Of a DNA stretch of 64,000 bases, positions 10,416-18,998 are shown piece after piece. The notes below the pieces were generated by a model. The model worked only from the letters and a program-made list of their open reading frames with translations. It did not search any database and was not told where the DNA came from. A program made the translations under genes and the position numbers. Numbering within the stretch: position 1 is the first letter of the stretch; each line of letters begins with the position of its first letter. This DNA comes from Micromonospora tarapacensis (lineage in GTDB: Bacteria; Actinomycetota; Actinomycetes; Mycobacteriales; Micromonosporaceae): NCBI RefSeq assembly GCF_019697375.1, contig NZ_JAHCDI010000004.1, forward strand, positions 419,224 through 483,223, in the 5' to 3' direction.

Positions 10416-10811
10416 TCAGGCGGGCGCGTGCGTGCGCAGCAGCTCGGTCACCGTGGCGGTGGTGGTCACCGGGTCGAGCGGGTGCACCAGGGTGCCGTCG
10501 ACCTCGGCGTACGAGGCGAGCCATCGATCGGCGGCCCGGGCGATCACCACACAGGTCGGTGGAGCGGTCTCGTAGTCGTCCTTGATCTGCCGGGCGATGC
10601 CGATGCCGCCGCCGGGCGTGGCCTCACCGTCGAGCAGCATCAGGTCGATCTGGTAGTCGTCGACCAGCCGGACGCACTCGGCGTAGGTGGACGCCTCGAC
10701 GAACTCGACGCGCAGGTCGGTCGCGGGCCGGGTGCCGACCGCGAGCCGCATCCGGTCCCGCACGTGCGGGTCGTCGCTGTAGAGCAGGACGGTGCACAGA
10801 CGATCGGTCAT
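10416..10811 (-). CDS. stand-alone receiver-like domain protein
   Basis: This 131-aa protein is a single response-regulator receiver domain with no output domain. It has the acidic pair SDDPH at residues 12-16, a phosphoacceptor-like aspartate at 61 (LMLLDGEA) and the hydrophobic strand TCVVIARA. The conserved receiver lysine near the C-terminus is absent (VHPLDPVTT), so classical phosphorylation signalling is doubtful. It lies between trpD and ctaG on the same strand. Its partner is unknown. Confidence 0.75.
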   Translation of the reverse strand: MTDRLCTVLLYSDDPHVRDRMRLAVGTRPATDLRVEFVEASTYAECVRLVDDYQIDLMLLDGEATPGGGIGIARQIKDDYETAPPTCVVIARAADRWLASYAEVDGTLVHPLDPVTTTATVTELLRTHAPA

Positions 10812-10892
10812 GGTTAGGCTCGGCTCCCACCTCGTAGCTGCGGGGCCGATCGTACCGCCCGCTGTGGTGCGGGTGGCACGCCGCCCCGCGTG

Positions 10893-11828
10893 CTACGCCG
10901 GCGCGGCCGGGGCGGCGGACTCCGCGGCCCGCTGGCGGGCCTCCTGGCGGTCCAGTTCGCGGTCGATCCGGCGGGCCTCCCGCTCGGCCTGGCGCATCCA
11001 CTGCACGACCAGCACGGCGAGCATCGTCACACTGACGAACTCGCCACCGGCCCACAGGATCCCGCCGGCGAGCACCTGGTCCTCCCGCGGGTCGGCCCAG
11101 CTCAGCCCGAGTGCGGGATACCAGTCGCCGGCGAAGAGCGTGGTGCTCTGCATGACGGTCAGCCCGAGCACGGTGTGGAACGGCACCGACAGCAGCATCA
11201 ACAGCGCCCGTCCCGGGTACGGCCAGCGCCCGGGCAGCGGGTCCAGGCCGAGCAGCGGCCAGAAGAACACGCAGCCGGTCATGATGAAGTGCGCGTGCAC
11301 CAGCTCGTGCGCCCAGGCGTGTTCCAGCGTGTAGCGGTACAGGTCGGTGAAGTAGAGCGCGAACGGGTTCACCACGAAGATGGCGAACGCCACCAGCGGG
11401 AAGGTGTAGACCCGCGCCAGGCGGCTGTGCACCACCGCGAGCAGCCGCCGGCGCGGGCCGATCGGCAGCGTACGCAGGGCCAGCGTCACCGGTGCGCCCA
11501 GTGCCAGGAAGATCGGCGAGATCATGGAGAGCACCATGTGCTGCACCATGTGCACCGACAGCAGCGTGGTGTCGTACGCTTCCAGCCCGCTGACCGTGAC
11601 GGAGGCGATGCCGCCGAGACCGGGGCCGAGGAAGAAGATCGTCCGCGCGATCGGCCAGCGGTCGCCGCGCATCCGCAGCCGGTGCACCCCGTAGAGGTAG
11701 AGGCCGGCGGCGAGCACCAGGCCGACGGCGAGCCAGCTGTCCAGGCGGGTGCCGGTGAACACCGCGCCGACCGAGAACGGGGGTGGCGCGGCCGACGTGG
11801 CCAGGAAGATCGGATCGGCGTGCGGCAC
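10893..11828 (-). CDS. ctaG: cytochrome c oxidase assembly protein, CtaG family
   Basis: This is a 311-aa integral membrane protein of the caa3_CtaG family, implicated in copper delivery to cytochrome oxidase subunit I. Seven or so hydrophobic segments are visible. The histidine-rich pieces SVHMVQHMVLSMISP and HAWAHELVHAHFIMTG are the family hallmarks and probable metal ligands. The GTG at 11828 is chosen because TAGGAT lies 7 nt before it. The alternative ATG at 11837 overlaps that box. It is divergent from ctaE, and the C-terminus is an alanine/arginine-rich tail. Confidence 0.92.
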   Translation of the reverse strand: MPHADPIFLATSAAPPPFSVGAVFTGTRLDSWLAVGLVLAAGLYLYGVHRLRMRGDRWPIARTIFFLGPGLGGIASVTVSGLEAYDTTLLSVHMVQHMVLSMISPIFLALGAPVTLALRTLPIGPRRRLLAVVHSRLARVYTFPLVAFAIFVVNPFALYFTDLYRYTLEHAWAHELVHAHFIMTGCVFFWPLLGLDPLPGRWPYPGRALLMLLSVPFHTVLGLTVMQSTTLFAGDWYPALGLSWADPREDQVLAGGILWAGGEFVSVTMLAVLVVQWMRQAEREARRIDRELDRQEARQRAAESAAPAAPA

Positions 11829-11835
11829 GCCAACC

Positions 11836-11841
11836 ATCCTA
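11836..11841 (-). promoter_or_regulatory. putative -10 box of ctaG (leaderless)
   Basis: TAGGAT on the reverse strand, 7 nt before the GTG start of ctaG. Confidence 0.5.
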
Positions 11842-11922
11842 GGCCAGGCGGACGGAGGGTACCGATCGGGCCATCCCTGGCCCGGTTTGGCCCCCCGCTG
11901 ATCGCCGGCCGTGGTCAACGGC

Positions 11923-11928
11923 AATAAT
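11923..11928 (+). promoter_or_regulatory. putative -10 box of ctaE (leaderless)
   Basis: AATAAT followed by GACCGC and the GTG start of ctaE. No Shine-Dalgarno is visible, consistent with a leaderless transcript. Confidence 0.5.
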
Positions 11929-11934
11929 GACCGC

Positions 11935-12534
11935 GTGACTGCGGCCCCAGCCATTGACAAGAGCCGGATCCACTCCCAGACGCGGCCGAACATGGTCAGC
12001 GTCGGGACGATCGTCTGGCTCTCCAGCGAACTCATGTTCTTCGCGGCGCTGTTCGCGATGTACTTCTCCATCCGCGCGGCGGCGCCGGCGCAGTGGGCGG
12101 AGCACACCGAGTTCCTCAACATCCCGTACGCGACCACCTTCACGGTGATCCTGGTGTTGTCCTCGGTGACCTGCCAGCTCGGCGTGTTCGCCGCCGAGAA
12201 GGGCGACGTGCACGCGCTGCGCCGCTGGTTCACGATCACCTTCGTGATGGGCCTGATCTTCGTGCTCGGCCAGCTCAACGAGTACCGCGAGCTGGTGCAC
12301 CACGGCATCAAGATCAACAGCGACGGATACGGGTCGATGTTCTACCTGACCACCGGCTTCCACGGCCTGCACGTGACCGGCGGGCTGATCGCCTTCGTGA
12401 TCTTCATGATCCGCACCACCATGGGCCGGTTCACTCCGGCGCAGGCCACCGCGGCGATCGTGGTGTCGTACTACTGGCACTTCGTCGACGTCGTGTGGAT
12501 CGCGCTCTACGGCATGATCTACTGGCTTCAGTGA
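11935..12534 (+). CDS. ctaE: cytochrome c oxidase subunit III
   Basis: This 199-aa heme-copper oxidase subunit III has five predicted transmembrane helices. Recognisable pieces are [35 protein letters not shown] and [20 protein letters not shown], with the conserved glutamate of helix 1 and the HFVDVVW motif. The GTG at 11935 is preferred over an in-frame GTG at 11911 because the -10-like box sits between them. It is the first gene of the ctaE-qcrC-qcrA-qcrB run that encodes the bcc-aa3 supercomplex. The gap to qcrC is 73 bp. Confidence 0.97.
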   Translation: MTAAPAIDKSRIHSQTRPNMVSVGTIVWLSSELMFFAALFAMYFSIRAAAPAQWAEHTEFLNIPYATTFTVILVLSSVTCQLGVFAAEKGDVHALRRWFTITFVMGLIFVLGQLNEYRELVHHGIKINSDGYGSMFYLTTGFHGLHVTGGLIAFVIFMIRTTMGRFTPAQATAAIVVSYYWHFVDVVWIALYGMIYWLQ

Positions 12535-12607
12535 TCTTGGCGGGCCACACGCCTTGCCGCTGCTCCACCCCCGCAAGACAAGGTCCAACCGGTTAAGGAC
12601 AAGGGTC

Positions 12608-13446
12608 ATGACTTCTGACAACGACCGCCGACGCGGTCTGCTCGCGCGGTTGCGCGGGCGGCCCGTGGCGCCCAGCAGGGCCGCCGCCGGCTGGGTGCCG
12701 CGGTCCGGCTGGTCGCCGCGCTGATGCTGGCCGGCGGTGCCTACACCGTCCTCGCCCCCGGCGCGTCGGCGCAGGAGAATCCGCCGCTGAGCGGCGCCGC
12801 CGCGGAGGGCAAGGCGCTGTTCGACGTGAGCTGTGTGACCTGTCACGGGCGCAACGCGCAGGGGGTCGAGGGGCGCGGGCCGAGCCTCGTCGGCGTGGGC
12901 GCCGCCTCGGTCGAGTTCCAGGTGAGCACCGGCCGGATGCCGTTGGCGCGGCAGGAGGCCCAGGCGGCGCGCAAGCCCGAGGTGTTCACCCGGGACGAGA
13001 TCGACCAGTTGGCCGCGTACATCCAGGAACTGGGCGGCGGCCCGATGGTGCCGGCGGGTGACGACCTCCATGCCGGCGGCAACGTGGCGATCGGCGGCGA
13101 GCTGTACCGGATCAACTGCTCGCAGTGCCACGCGTTCAGCGGTGGCGGTGGTGCCCTCTCCTCCGGCAAGTACGCCCCGAGCCTGGCGCCGGCCACCGAC
13201 CGCCAGATCTACGCGGCGATGCTGAGTGGCCCGCAGAACATGCCGGTGTTCGGCGACAACCAGATCACGCCGGAGCAGAAGGCGGACATCATCGCCTACA
13301 TCCAGCAGACGCTGAAGCAGGACGGCGACCCGGGCGGCTTCTTCAACCTGGGCCGGTACGGGCCGTCCACCGAGGGTGTCGCGATCTTCCTGGTCGGCAT
13401 CGTCGCGCTCGTCTTCGCCAGCCTGTGGATCGCGGGCAAGTCGTGA
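12608..13446 (+). CDS. qcrC: cytochrome bc1 complex diheme cytochrome c subunit (apparent frameshift)
   Basis: QcrC carries two c-type hemes linking the bc1 complex to the aa3 oxidase. Heme motifs CVTCH (12832-12846) and CSQCH (13117-13131) and a C-terminal membrane anchor (IFLVGIVALVFASLWIAG) are present. The ATG at 12608 has AAGGACAAGGG upstream and reads MTSDNDRRRGLLARLRGRP, but this frame stops at 12724. The rest of the signal (RRRLGAAVRLVAALMLAGG) continues in another frame, which has no start codon of its own before the ATG at 12724. One base missing between about 12,665 and 12,690 explains this. An intact gene is expected, since the locus is otherwise complete. Confidence 0.9.
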
Positions 13447-13457
13447 CCGGGGGGACC

Positions 13458-14540
13458 ATGAGCAGCCGCACCGAGCAGCCGGCCCTGGCCGGCCAGGAAC
13501 CGCTCGACGTGAACGACCCCCGGCTGAGCCGGTTCGACGTCGTCCGCGAGGGTGCCCGGCGGGACGACATCGAGATCGTCCACTACGAGCCGCAGGTCGT
13601 CGCGGGCAGCAAGGCCGAGCGTCGCCTGGTCCGTACGGTGGCCGGGTTCTTCCTGCTCACCGGCTTGGCGGCGACCGCCTTCCTGGTGATCTACATCTGG
13701 TGGCCCTGGGAGTACGCCCCGGGTCGAGGCGGCGACAAGCTCTACACCCCGCTGCTCGGCGTGACCCTGGGCATCGCCCTGCTCGGCATCGGCTTCGGCA
13801 TCCTCACCTGGGGCAAGAAGCTGCTGCCCAAGGAGGTGTCGATCCAGGACCGGCACGAGGGCGTCTCCAGCGTGGACCAGAAGATCACCGGCGAGACCAT
13901 GGCCTACATGGCCGACGAGCTGGGGGTGAAGCGTCGGCCGCTGCTCGGCGTGTCGTTGCTGGCCGGGCTGGCCCCGGTCGGCGCGGTCGTCGCGGCGCCG
14001 CTGGTGGGCGGGCTGATCTCGCAGCCGCACAAGGACAACCAGATGTTCACCACCGGGTTCGCCCCGCAGGACGGCCGGCAGGTCCGGCTGGTCCGCGAGG
14101 ACGGCCGGCCGATCCGCCCGGCGGACATCAGCGCCGGTGGCCAGATCACCGTCTTCCCCGGCGTGGAGCACGGCGTGAGCAACCGGTACGCCGACTCGCC
14201 CACCCTGCTGATCCACCTGCGGGACGACGACGCCGAGGAGTCGCGCCGCAACAACGAGCGCGCGGGGCACGGCGGTTTCATGTGGGGCAACTACGCCGCG
14301 TACTCGAAGATCTGCACGCACGCCGGCTGCCCGGCGAGCCTGTACGAGCAGCAGACCAACCGCCTGCTCTGCCCGTGCCACCAGTCCCAGTTCCTGATCA
14401 CCGACAACGCCAAGCCCATCTTCGGTCCGGCCAGCCGGCGGCTGCCGCAGCTGCCGATCGAGGTGGATTCCGAGGGCTACTTCGTGGCGAAGTCCGACTA
14501 CACTGAAACCGTCGGGCCCGACTTCTGGGAGCGGCCGTGA
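13458..14540 (+). CDS. qcrA: cytochrome bc1 complex Rieske iron-sulfur subunit
   Basis: This 360-aa Rieske protein has three N-terminal transmembrane helices, as usual for actinobacterial QcrA, and a C-terminal [2Fe-2S] domain. Cluster ligands are in KICTHAGCPASLYE and LLCPCHQSQFLI (two Cys and two His, plus the disulfide cysteines). The ATG at 13458 is chosen. A GTG at 13443 overlapping the qcrC stop is an alternative. The stop overlaps the start of qcrB by 4 nt. Confidence 0.96.
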   Translation: MSSRTEQPALAGQEPLDVNDPRLSRFDVVREGARRDDIEIVHYEPQVVAGSKAERRLVRTVAGFFLLTGLAATAFLVIYIWWPWEYAPGRGGDKLYTPLLGVTLGIALLGIGFGILTWGKKLLPKEVSIQDRHEGVSSVDQKITGETMAYMADELGVKRRPLLGVSLLAGLAPVGAVVAAPLVGGLISQPHKDNQMFTTGFAPQDGRQVRLVREDGRPIRPADISAGGQITVFPGVEHGVSNRYADSPTLLIHLRDDDAEESRRNNERAGHGGFMWGNYAAYSKICTHAGCPASLYEQQTNRLLCPCHQSQFLITDNAKPIFGPASRRLPQLPIEVDSEGYFVAKSDYTETVGPDFWERP

Positions 14541-16156
14541 AGCGGCGAAAGTTTGACATGGCAGCCGTGCCTGCCAACACCGCCCGGGCGGTCGACGACC
14601 GCTTCCAGGTGGCGACCCCCCTGCGCCGGCTGCTGAACAAGGTCTTCCCCGACCACTGGTCCTTCCTGCTCGGCGAGATCGCGCTCTTCTCGTTCATCGT
14701 CCTGCTGCTGACCGGCGTCTTCCTGACCTTCTTCTTCGAGCCGGCGCTGACCGAGGTCATCTACAACGGCAGCTACGCCCCGCTGCGGGGTACGCCGATG
14801 TCGGCCGCGTACGCCTCCACCCTGGACATCTCGTTCGACGTCCGGGGCGGCCTGATCATGCGCCAGATGCACCACTGGGCGGCGTTGCTGTTCATGGCCG
14901 CGATCGTGGTGCACATGTTGCGGATCTTCTTCACCGGCGCGTTCCGCAAGCCGCGGGAGACCAACTGGATCATCGGCTCGCTGCTGTTCTGGGTCGGCTT
15001 CCTGGCCGGCTTCACCGGCTACTCGCTGCCGGACGACGGCCTCTCCGGCACCGGCCTGCGGATCGCCTCGGCGATCATGCTCTCCATCCCGGTGATCGGT
15101 TCCTGGGTGACCGCGGCGGTCTTCAACGGTGAGTTCCCCGGCACGATCATCATCAGCCGCTTCTTCATCGCCCACGTGCTGCTCATCCCGGCCCTGCTGG
15201 TCGCGTTGATCACCGTGCACCTGGGTCTGGTCTTCAAGCAGAAGCACACCCAGTGGCCGGGTCCGGGCCGGACCAACGCCAACGTGGTCGGCGAGCGGAT
15301 GTTCCCCCGCTACGCGATCAAGCAGGGCGGCTTCTTCATGGTCGTCTTCGGCGTGATCGCGCTGCTGGGCGGTCTGTTCCAGATCAACCCGGTCTGGCTG
15401 TTCGGCCCCTACGAGGCGTGGGTGGTCTCGGCCGCCAGCCAGCCCGACTGGTACGTCATGTTCCTCGACGGTTCGACCCGTCTCATGCCGGACTGGCAGA
15501 TCGACATCCCGATCGGCGACGGATACGTGATCCCGCCGCTGTTCTGGCCGACGGTGGTGCTACCCGGCATCCTGGTCGGGCTCTCCCTGCTCTATCCGTT
15601 CATGGAGGCCCGCTACCTCAAGGACCACCGGAGCCACAACCTGCTCCAGCGTCCCCGCGACGTGCCGTTCCGCACCGGTCTGGGCGCCATGGCCGTCACG
15701 TTCTACGTGATCCTGACCCTCTCCGGCGCGAACGACGTGATCGCGGACAAGTTCCACATCAGCCTGAACGCGATGACCTGGGCCGGCCGGATCGGCCTGC
15801 TGCTCCTCCCGCCGCTGGCGTACTACGTCACCTACCGGATCTGTCTCGGCCTGCAGCAGCACGACCGGGAGGTGCTCGCCCACGGCGTGGAGACCGGCAT
15901 CATCCGGCGGCTGCCGGACGGCCGGTTCGTCGAGGTGCACCAGCCGCTCAGCGCGGCCGACGGGCACGGCGAACTGGGCTACGCCGGCTGGGTGGTGCCG
16001 AAGAAGATGAACCGGCTCGGCGCCCTCGGCCCGGCCATCCGAGGCTTCTTCTACCCGATCGAGAGGCCGGCCGAGGCGCCGGTCTCACCGGGGCACCCGC
16101 CGGTCGAGCCTCGCCCGGAGCGGGAGGAGATCGGCAGCGGGGAGACCCGCCGCTGA
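14537..16156 (+). CDS. qcrB: cytochrome bc1 complex cytochrome b subunit
   Basis: QcrB is the di-heme cytochrome b that oxidises menaquinol. The 539-aa protein has eight or more transmembrane helices. The heme-ligand histidines lie in RQMHHWAALLFMAAIVVHML and in the helix VLLIPALLVALITVHLGLVF, with FTGYSLPDDGLSGTGLRI between them. The GTG start overlaps the qcrA stop (GTGA), so translation is coupled. It carries the C-terminal extension seen in actinobacterial QcrB. A strong terminator ends the operon. Confidence 0.97.
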   Translation: MKRRKFDMAAVPANTARAVDDRFQVATPLRRLLNKVFPDHWSFLLGEIALFSFIVLLLTGVFLTFFFEPALTEVIYNGSYAPLRGTPMSAAYASTLDISFDVRGGLIMRQMHHWAALLFMAAIVVHMLRIFFTGAFRKPRETNWIIGSLLFWVGFLAGFTGYSLPDDGLSGTGLRIASAIMLSIPVIGSWVTAAVFNGEFPGTIIISRFFIAHVLLIPALLVALITVHLGLVFKQKHTQWPGPGRTNANVVGERMFPRYAIKQGGFFMVVFGVIALLGGLFQINPVWLFGPYEAWVVSAASQPDWYVMFLDGSTRLMPDWQIDIPIGDGYVIPPLFWPTVVLPGILVGLSLLYPFMEARYLKDHRSHNLLQRPRDVPFRTGLGAMAVTFYVILTLSGANDVIADKFHISLNAMTWAGRIGLLLLPPLAYYVTYRICLGLQQHDREVLAHGVETGIIRRLPDGRFVEVHQPLSAADGHGELGYAGWVVPKKMNRLGALGPAIRGFFYPIERPAEAPVSPGHPPVEPRPEREEIGSGETRR

Positions 16157-16173
16157 GCTCCGCCACAGCGTGA

Positions 16174-16210
16174 CGTGGCGCCCGCCGGACAGCCTCCGGC
16201 GGGCGCCACG
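16174..16210 (+). terminator. terminator of the ctaE-qcrCAB operon
   Basis: A perfect 16-bp stem (CGTGGCGCCCGCCGGA / TCCGGCGGGCGCCACG) with a 5-nt CAGCC loop, 17 bp after the qcrB stop, followed by CTCATTTCC. Confidence 0.85.
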
Positions 16211-16323
16211 CTCATTTCCGGCCTTCCGAACCGTCGTCGGAGCTTCCGCCCGTCGTCGGATCGCAGGAATAACCCCGGCCAGCCGGGTATCCGTGCGGTC
16301 CAACGTCTCAACGGGGAGGAAGC

Positions 16324-17001
16324 ATGTTGGGTATCAAACGCCTCGGCCTGCTGGCCGCGCTGGTGCTGGTGGGTGTCGCACCCGCCGCGGCGGTGCAGGC
16401 GGCGGCGCAGCCGTCGGAACAGGACACCCAGTACCTGCAGGCGATCCACCAGGTCAACCTGTACGAGATCGCGGCCGGTGAGCTGGCCCAGGAGAAGGCC
16501 CAGAACGAGCAGGTCAAGGAGCTGGCGCAGCAGTTCGTCACGGACCACACCGAGCTGGACCAGTCGGTGCAGGACCTGGCCGGGCAGCTCGGCGTCGAGC
16601 TGCCGAGCGAACCCACCAGCGATCAGCAGTCCGGTCTCGACCAGCTGAACAACGCCAGTGGCGAGGAGTTCGACCGGCTCTGGGTGACCCAGGGTCTGGC
16701 CGGTCACGTCCAGGCCATCCAGGCGACCCAGACGGAGATCTCGCAGGGCGCCGAATCGCAGGTGGTGCAGCTGGCGCAGACCGCGCTGCCGGTCCTGCAG
16801 GCGCACTACGACGCCCTGGTGATGCTGGCCGAGGAACTCGGCATCCCGGTCCCGGAGACGAGCCCGTCCGGTACGGCCAGCCCGGGTGGCACCGCGCCGG
16901 CTCCGGGTGGCACCACGCCGGCGCCCGGTGAGACCTTCACCGAGGAGGCCCCGGCTCCGGGTGGCACCGTCACCGAGAGCCCGCTGCCGCAGCAGAGCTG
17001 A
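16324..17001 (+). CDS. secreted DUF4142-family protein
   Basis: This is a 225-aa exported protein. A signal peptide (residues 1-28, ending in AAAVQAAA) is followed by a helical DUF4142 domain, about residues 32-175, with QYLQAIHQVNLYEIAAGELA and QFVTDHTELDQSVQDLA. The domain is a ferritin-like four-helix bundle, and its function is unknown. The tail, residues 180-225, is a Pro/Gly/Thr-rich low-complexity linker with repeated APGGT units. GGGGAGGA lies before the ATG, and hairpins flank the gene on both sides, so it is monocistronic. Confidence 0.88.
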   Translation: MLGIKRLGLLAALVLVGVAPAAAVQAAAQPSEQDTQYLQAIHQVNLYEIAAGELAQEKAQNEQVKELAQQFVTDHTELDQSVQDLAGQLGVELPSEPTSDQQSGLDQLNNASGEEFDRLWVTQGLAGHVQAIQATQTEISQGAESQVVQLAQTALPVLQAHYDALVMLAEELGIPVPETSPSGTASPGGTAPAPGGTTPAPGETFTEEAPAPGGTVTESPLPQQS

Positions 17002-17016
17002 CCCGGCGGTACGTGT

Positions 17017-17050
17017 CGAGCCGGTCCACCCGCACGGGTGGACCGGCTCG
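17017..17050 (+). terminator. hairpin terminator after the DUF4142 gene
   Basis: A perfect 15-bp stem (CGAGCCGGTCCACCC / GGGTGGACCGGCTCG) with a GCAC loop, 15 bp after the stop. It is also placed to serve the convergent RAM-domain gene. Confidence 0.8.
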
Positions 17051-17072
17051 TGGCCGGGTGGCGGCCGGTGGC

Positions 17073-17360
17073 TCAGTCGGCGTCGCCCAGCCCGATGGCG
17101 AAGGCCTCCTCCAGGTCGTGCCGCGAGTAGGCGCGGAACGCGATGTGCGACTCGGTGTCCAGCACCCCGGGGACCTTGGAGATGCTGCCCGCGATCACCT
17201 GGGCGATCTCGTCGAACTCGCGGACCCGGACCATGGCGATCAGGTCGACGTGCCCGGCCACCGAGTAGACCTCGCTGACCCCGGGCAGGTCGGCCAGGGC
17301 CTCGGCCACCTCGGGAATCGAGTCGGTGGCGCAGTCGATCAGCACGATCGCGGTGATCAC
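17073..17360 (-). CDS. stand-alone Lrp/AsnC-type ligand-binding (RAM) domain
   Basis: This 95-aa protein consists only of the RAM domain of Lrp/AsnC regulators (ITAIVLIDCATDSIPEVAEAL, then VSEVYSVAGHVDLIAMVRV) and lacks the DNA-binding half. Such single-domain proteins bind amino acids and form oligomers, and may modulate full-length Lrp proteins. The GTG start has GGAGAGCC upstream. TAGCAT at 17394-17399 on the reverse strand is a plausible -10. Its position beside the qcr operon recurs in actinobacteria. Confidence 0.9.
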   Translation of the reverse strand: MITAIVLIDCATDSIPEVAEALADLPGVSEVYSVAGHVDLIAMVRVREFDEIAQVIAGSISKVPGVLDTESHIAFRAYSRHDLEEAFAIGLGDAD

Positions 17361-17551
17361 GGGAGGGCTCTCCGTTCGTCGGCGTTGCCGCCCATGCTAG
17401 CCACGGCCGCAGCCCGGTGTGGTGCGACCTGCGCAGGGCGACGACTCTCGGTGACCGTCGCCCAGGGTGACGCCGGCGTCCCGGCGGTAACCGGTGGACC
17501 AACCGGGTTTCACGTCCGGTGAGGGTACGGGTCGGGGTGGGTCGACGGGGG

Positions 17552-18406
17552 CTACCCGGCCGGGACGGTCAGGTCGGTGCCGGCCCGGATCACGTCCCGC
17601 AGGTGTTCCTCGGCACCGACCGTGGCGCCGGGCCAGACGACGCTGCGGGTCACCGCCCCCCGCACCACGGCACCCGCACCGACCACCGACCGGTGGCACG
17701 CGCCGGTGACCGTGGCGGCCGGATCGACCAGGCAGCCGGTCCCGGCGGCGTGCAGGTTGGCGGCGAGGTAGTCGGCCGGGGTGCCGGTGTCGACGAACGT
17801 CCCCCGATAGCCGACCACGGTCAACCGGCCCGCGGCCTCGGCCGGGCGCCACACCGCGCGCACCAGGTCGCCGAAGGTGGCGGGCAGGTCGCGGACCAGC
17901 CGCCACGGCAGCAGGGAGAAGCCGGTGAAGACGTGACCGTCGAAGGTGCCCGGGGCGCGCGGATCGGCGGCGGGCTGGCCGAGCAGGCGCACCGAGTCGC
18001 CGCCCCAACCGGCCAGCAGCGCGGCGATGTCCGGGCCGGCCGGCACCGCCGGGTCGGCGAGGTAGGCGTCGGCGTTGCCGACCAGTACGGCCCGTCCGGC
18101 GATCCAGTCCCGTAGCCGGCCCACGCCCCCCGCGGTGCCGAGTGGGCTGCCCGGTTCCACCGAGAGGTGGGCCCGGTCGCCCACCCGCTCGACGACCTGG
18201 TCGCCGAGGTAGCAGGCGTTGACCGCGACCGTCGCCGGCCCGGCCAGGCCGAGCCCGGCAAGCCGGGCCAGCGCCCGGTCCAGCAGCGGCACGTTGCCCA
18301 CCGGGCAGAGCGCCTTGGGCAGCCGCTCGGTCAGCGGGCGCAGCCGGGTGCCCTCGCCGGCGGCGAGCACCACCGCGCAGAGCCCACCGCCGGCCGGCCC
18401 GGTCAC
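17552..18406 (-). CDS. sugar-phosphate nucleotidyltransferase
   Basis: This is a 284-aa NTP-transferase: CAVVLAAGEGTRLRPLTERL (nucleotide-binding loop), LPKALCPVGNVPLLDRAL, then LVGNADAYL with the metal-binding Asp, and a short left-handed beta-helix-like C-terminus (ATVTGACHRSVVGAGAVV). Relatives are mannose-1-phosphate guanylyltransferases or glucose-1-phosphate thymidylyltransferases. The sugar cannot be decided from sequence alone. The GTG start overlaps the stop of the upstream NUDIX gene (GTGA). Confidence 0.85.
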   Translation of the reverse strand: MTGPAGGGLCAVVLAAGEGTRLRPLTERLPKALCPVGNVPLLDRALARLAGLGLAGPATVAVNACYLGDQVVERVGDRAHLSVEPGSPLGTAGGVGRLRDWIAGRAVLVGNADAYLADPAVPAGPDIAALLAGWGGDSVRLLGQPAADPRAPGTFDGHVFTGFSLLPWRLVRDLPATFGDLVRAVWRPAEAAGRLTVVGYRGTFVDTGTPADYLAANLHAAGTGCLVDPAATVTGACHRSVVGAGAVVRGAVTRSVVWPGATVGAEEHLRDVIRAGTDLTVPAG

Positions 18407-18945
18407 GGCGTGGTGTCGGGCAGCGGCGGCGGGAACTGCCCGGCCAGCGGACCGATGTCGTAGTAGGCCAGCAGCCGGGCGGTGGGCCAGGTCAGCTTCG
18501 GCAGGTCGTCCAGCGGGTGCCAGGCGGCCTCGAAGACCTCCGCACCGTCGACGGTCAGCTCGGTGCTCGACGCCGGCACCTCGGCGGTGAACACCATGTC
18601 CACCCACCCCTTGGCGTGCACGATCGCGTTGGGCGCCGCTGGGACGAGCCGGGTGGGGGAGAGGCGGACCCCCGATTCCTCGTACAACTCGCGGGCCGCG
18701 CCGACCGCCGGGTTCTCACCGCGTTGCAGCAACCCCGCCGGAAGCGTCCAGCCCCGGCCCGGCGGCTGCCGCAGCAGCAGCAACCGACCCGCACCCGCCG
18801 CCTCGCTGTCGCGGACCAGGGTGACGGCGCCGACGATGTACTTCGGCACGACCATCCGCACCAGCCGGCGTCGTACCGGTATCGGTAGCCGGTAGAAGAC
18901 CTGGTACGCGACGGCGCGCCCGGTGCGGCGCGTGCGGGGGATCAT
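18403..18945 (-). CDS. NUDIX hydrolase
   Basis: This is a 180-aa NUDIX protein with a full catalytic box (GLLQRGENPAVGAARELYEESGV: G5xE7xREUxEExGU). It hydrolyses a nucleoside diphosphate linked to an unknown group. An arginine-rich N-terminus (RRRLVRMVVPKYIVGAVTLV) precedes the domain. A TAGCCT box 6 nt before the ATG suggests a leaderless mRNA. It is coupled to the nucleotidyltransferase, so sugar-nucleotide housekeeping is a reasonable guess. Confidence 0.9.
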   Translation of the reverse strand: MIPRTRRTGRAVAYQVFYRLPIPVRRRLVRMVVPKYIVGAVTLVRDSEAAGAGRLLLLRQPPGRGWTLPAGLLQRGENPAVGAARELYEESGVRLSPTRLVPAAPNAIVHAKGWVDMVFTAEVPASSTELTVDGAEVFEAAWHPLDDLPKLTWPTARLLAYYDIGPLAGQFPPPLPDTTP

Positions 18946-18951
18946 GGCTCC

Positions 18952-18957
18952 AGGCTA
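18952..18957 (-). promoter_or_regulatory. putative -10 box of the NUDIX gene (leaderless)
   Basis: TAGCCT on the reverse strand, followed by GGAGCC and ATG. Confidence 0.45.
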
Positions 18958-18998
18958 GTGGCCGTGAGCCGACCTCGCGCCCTGTGGAGCGCGGCGGG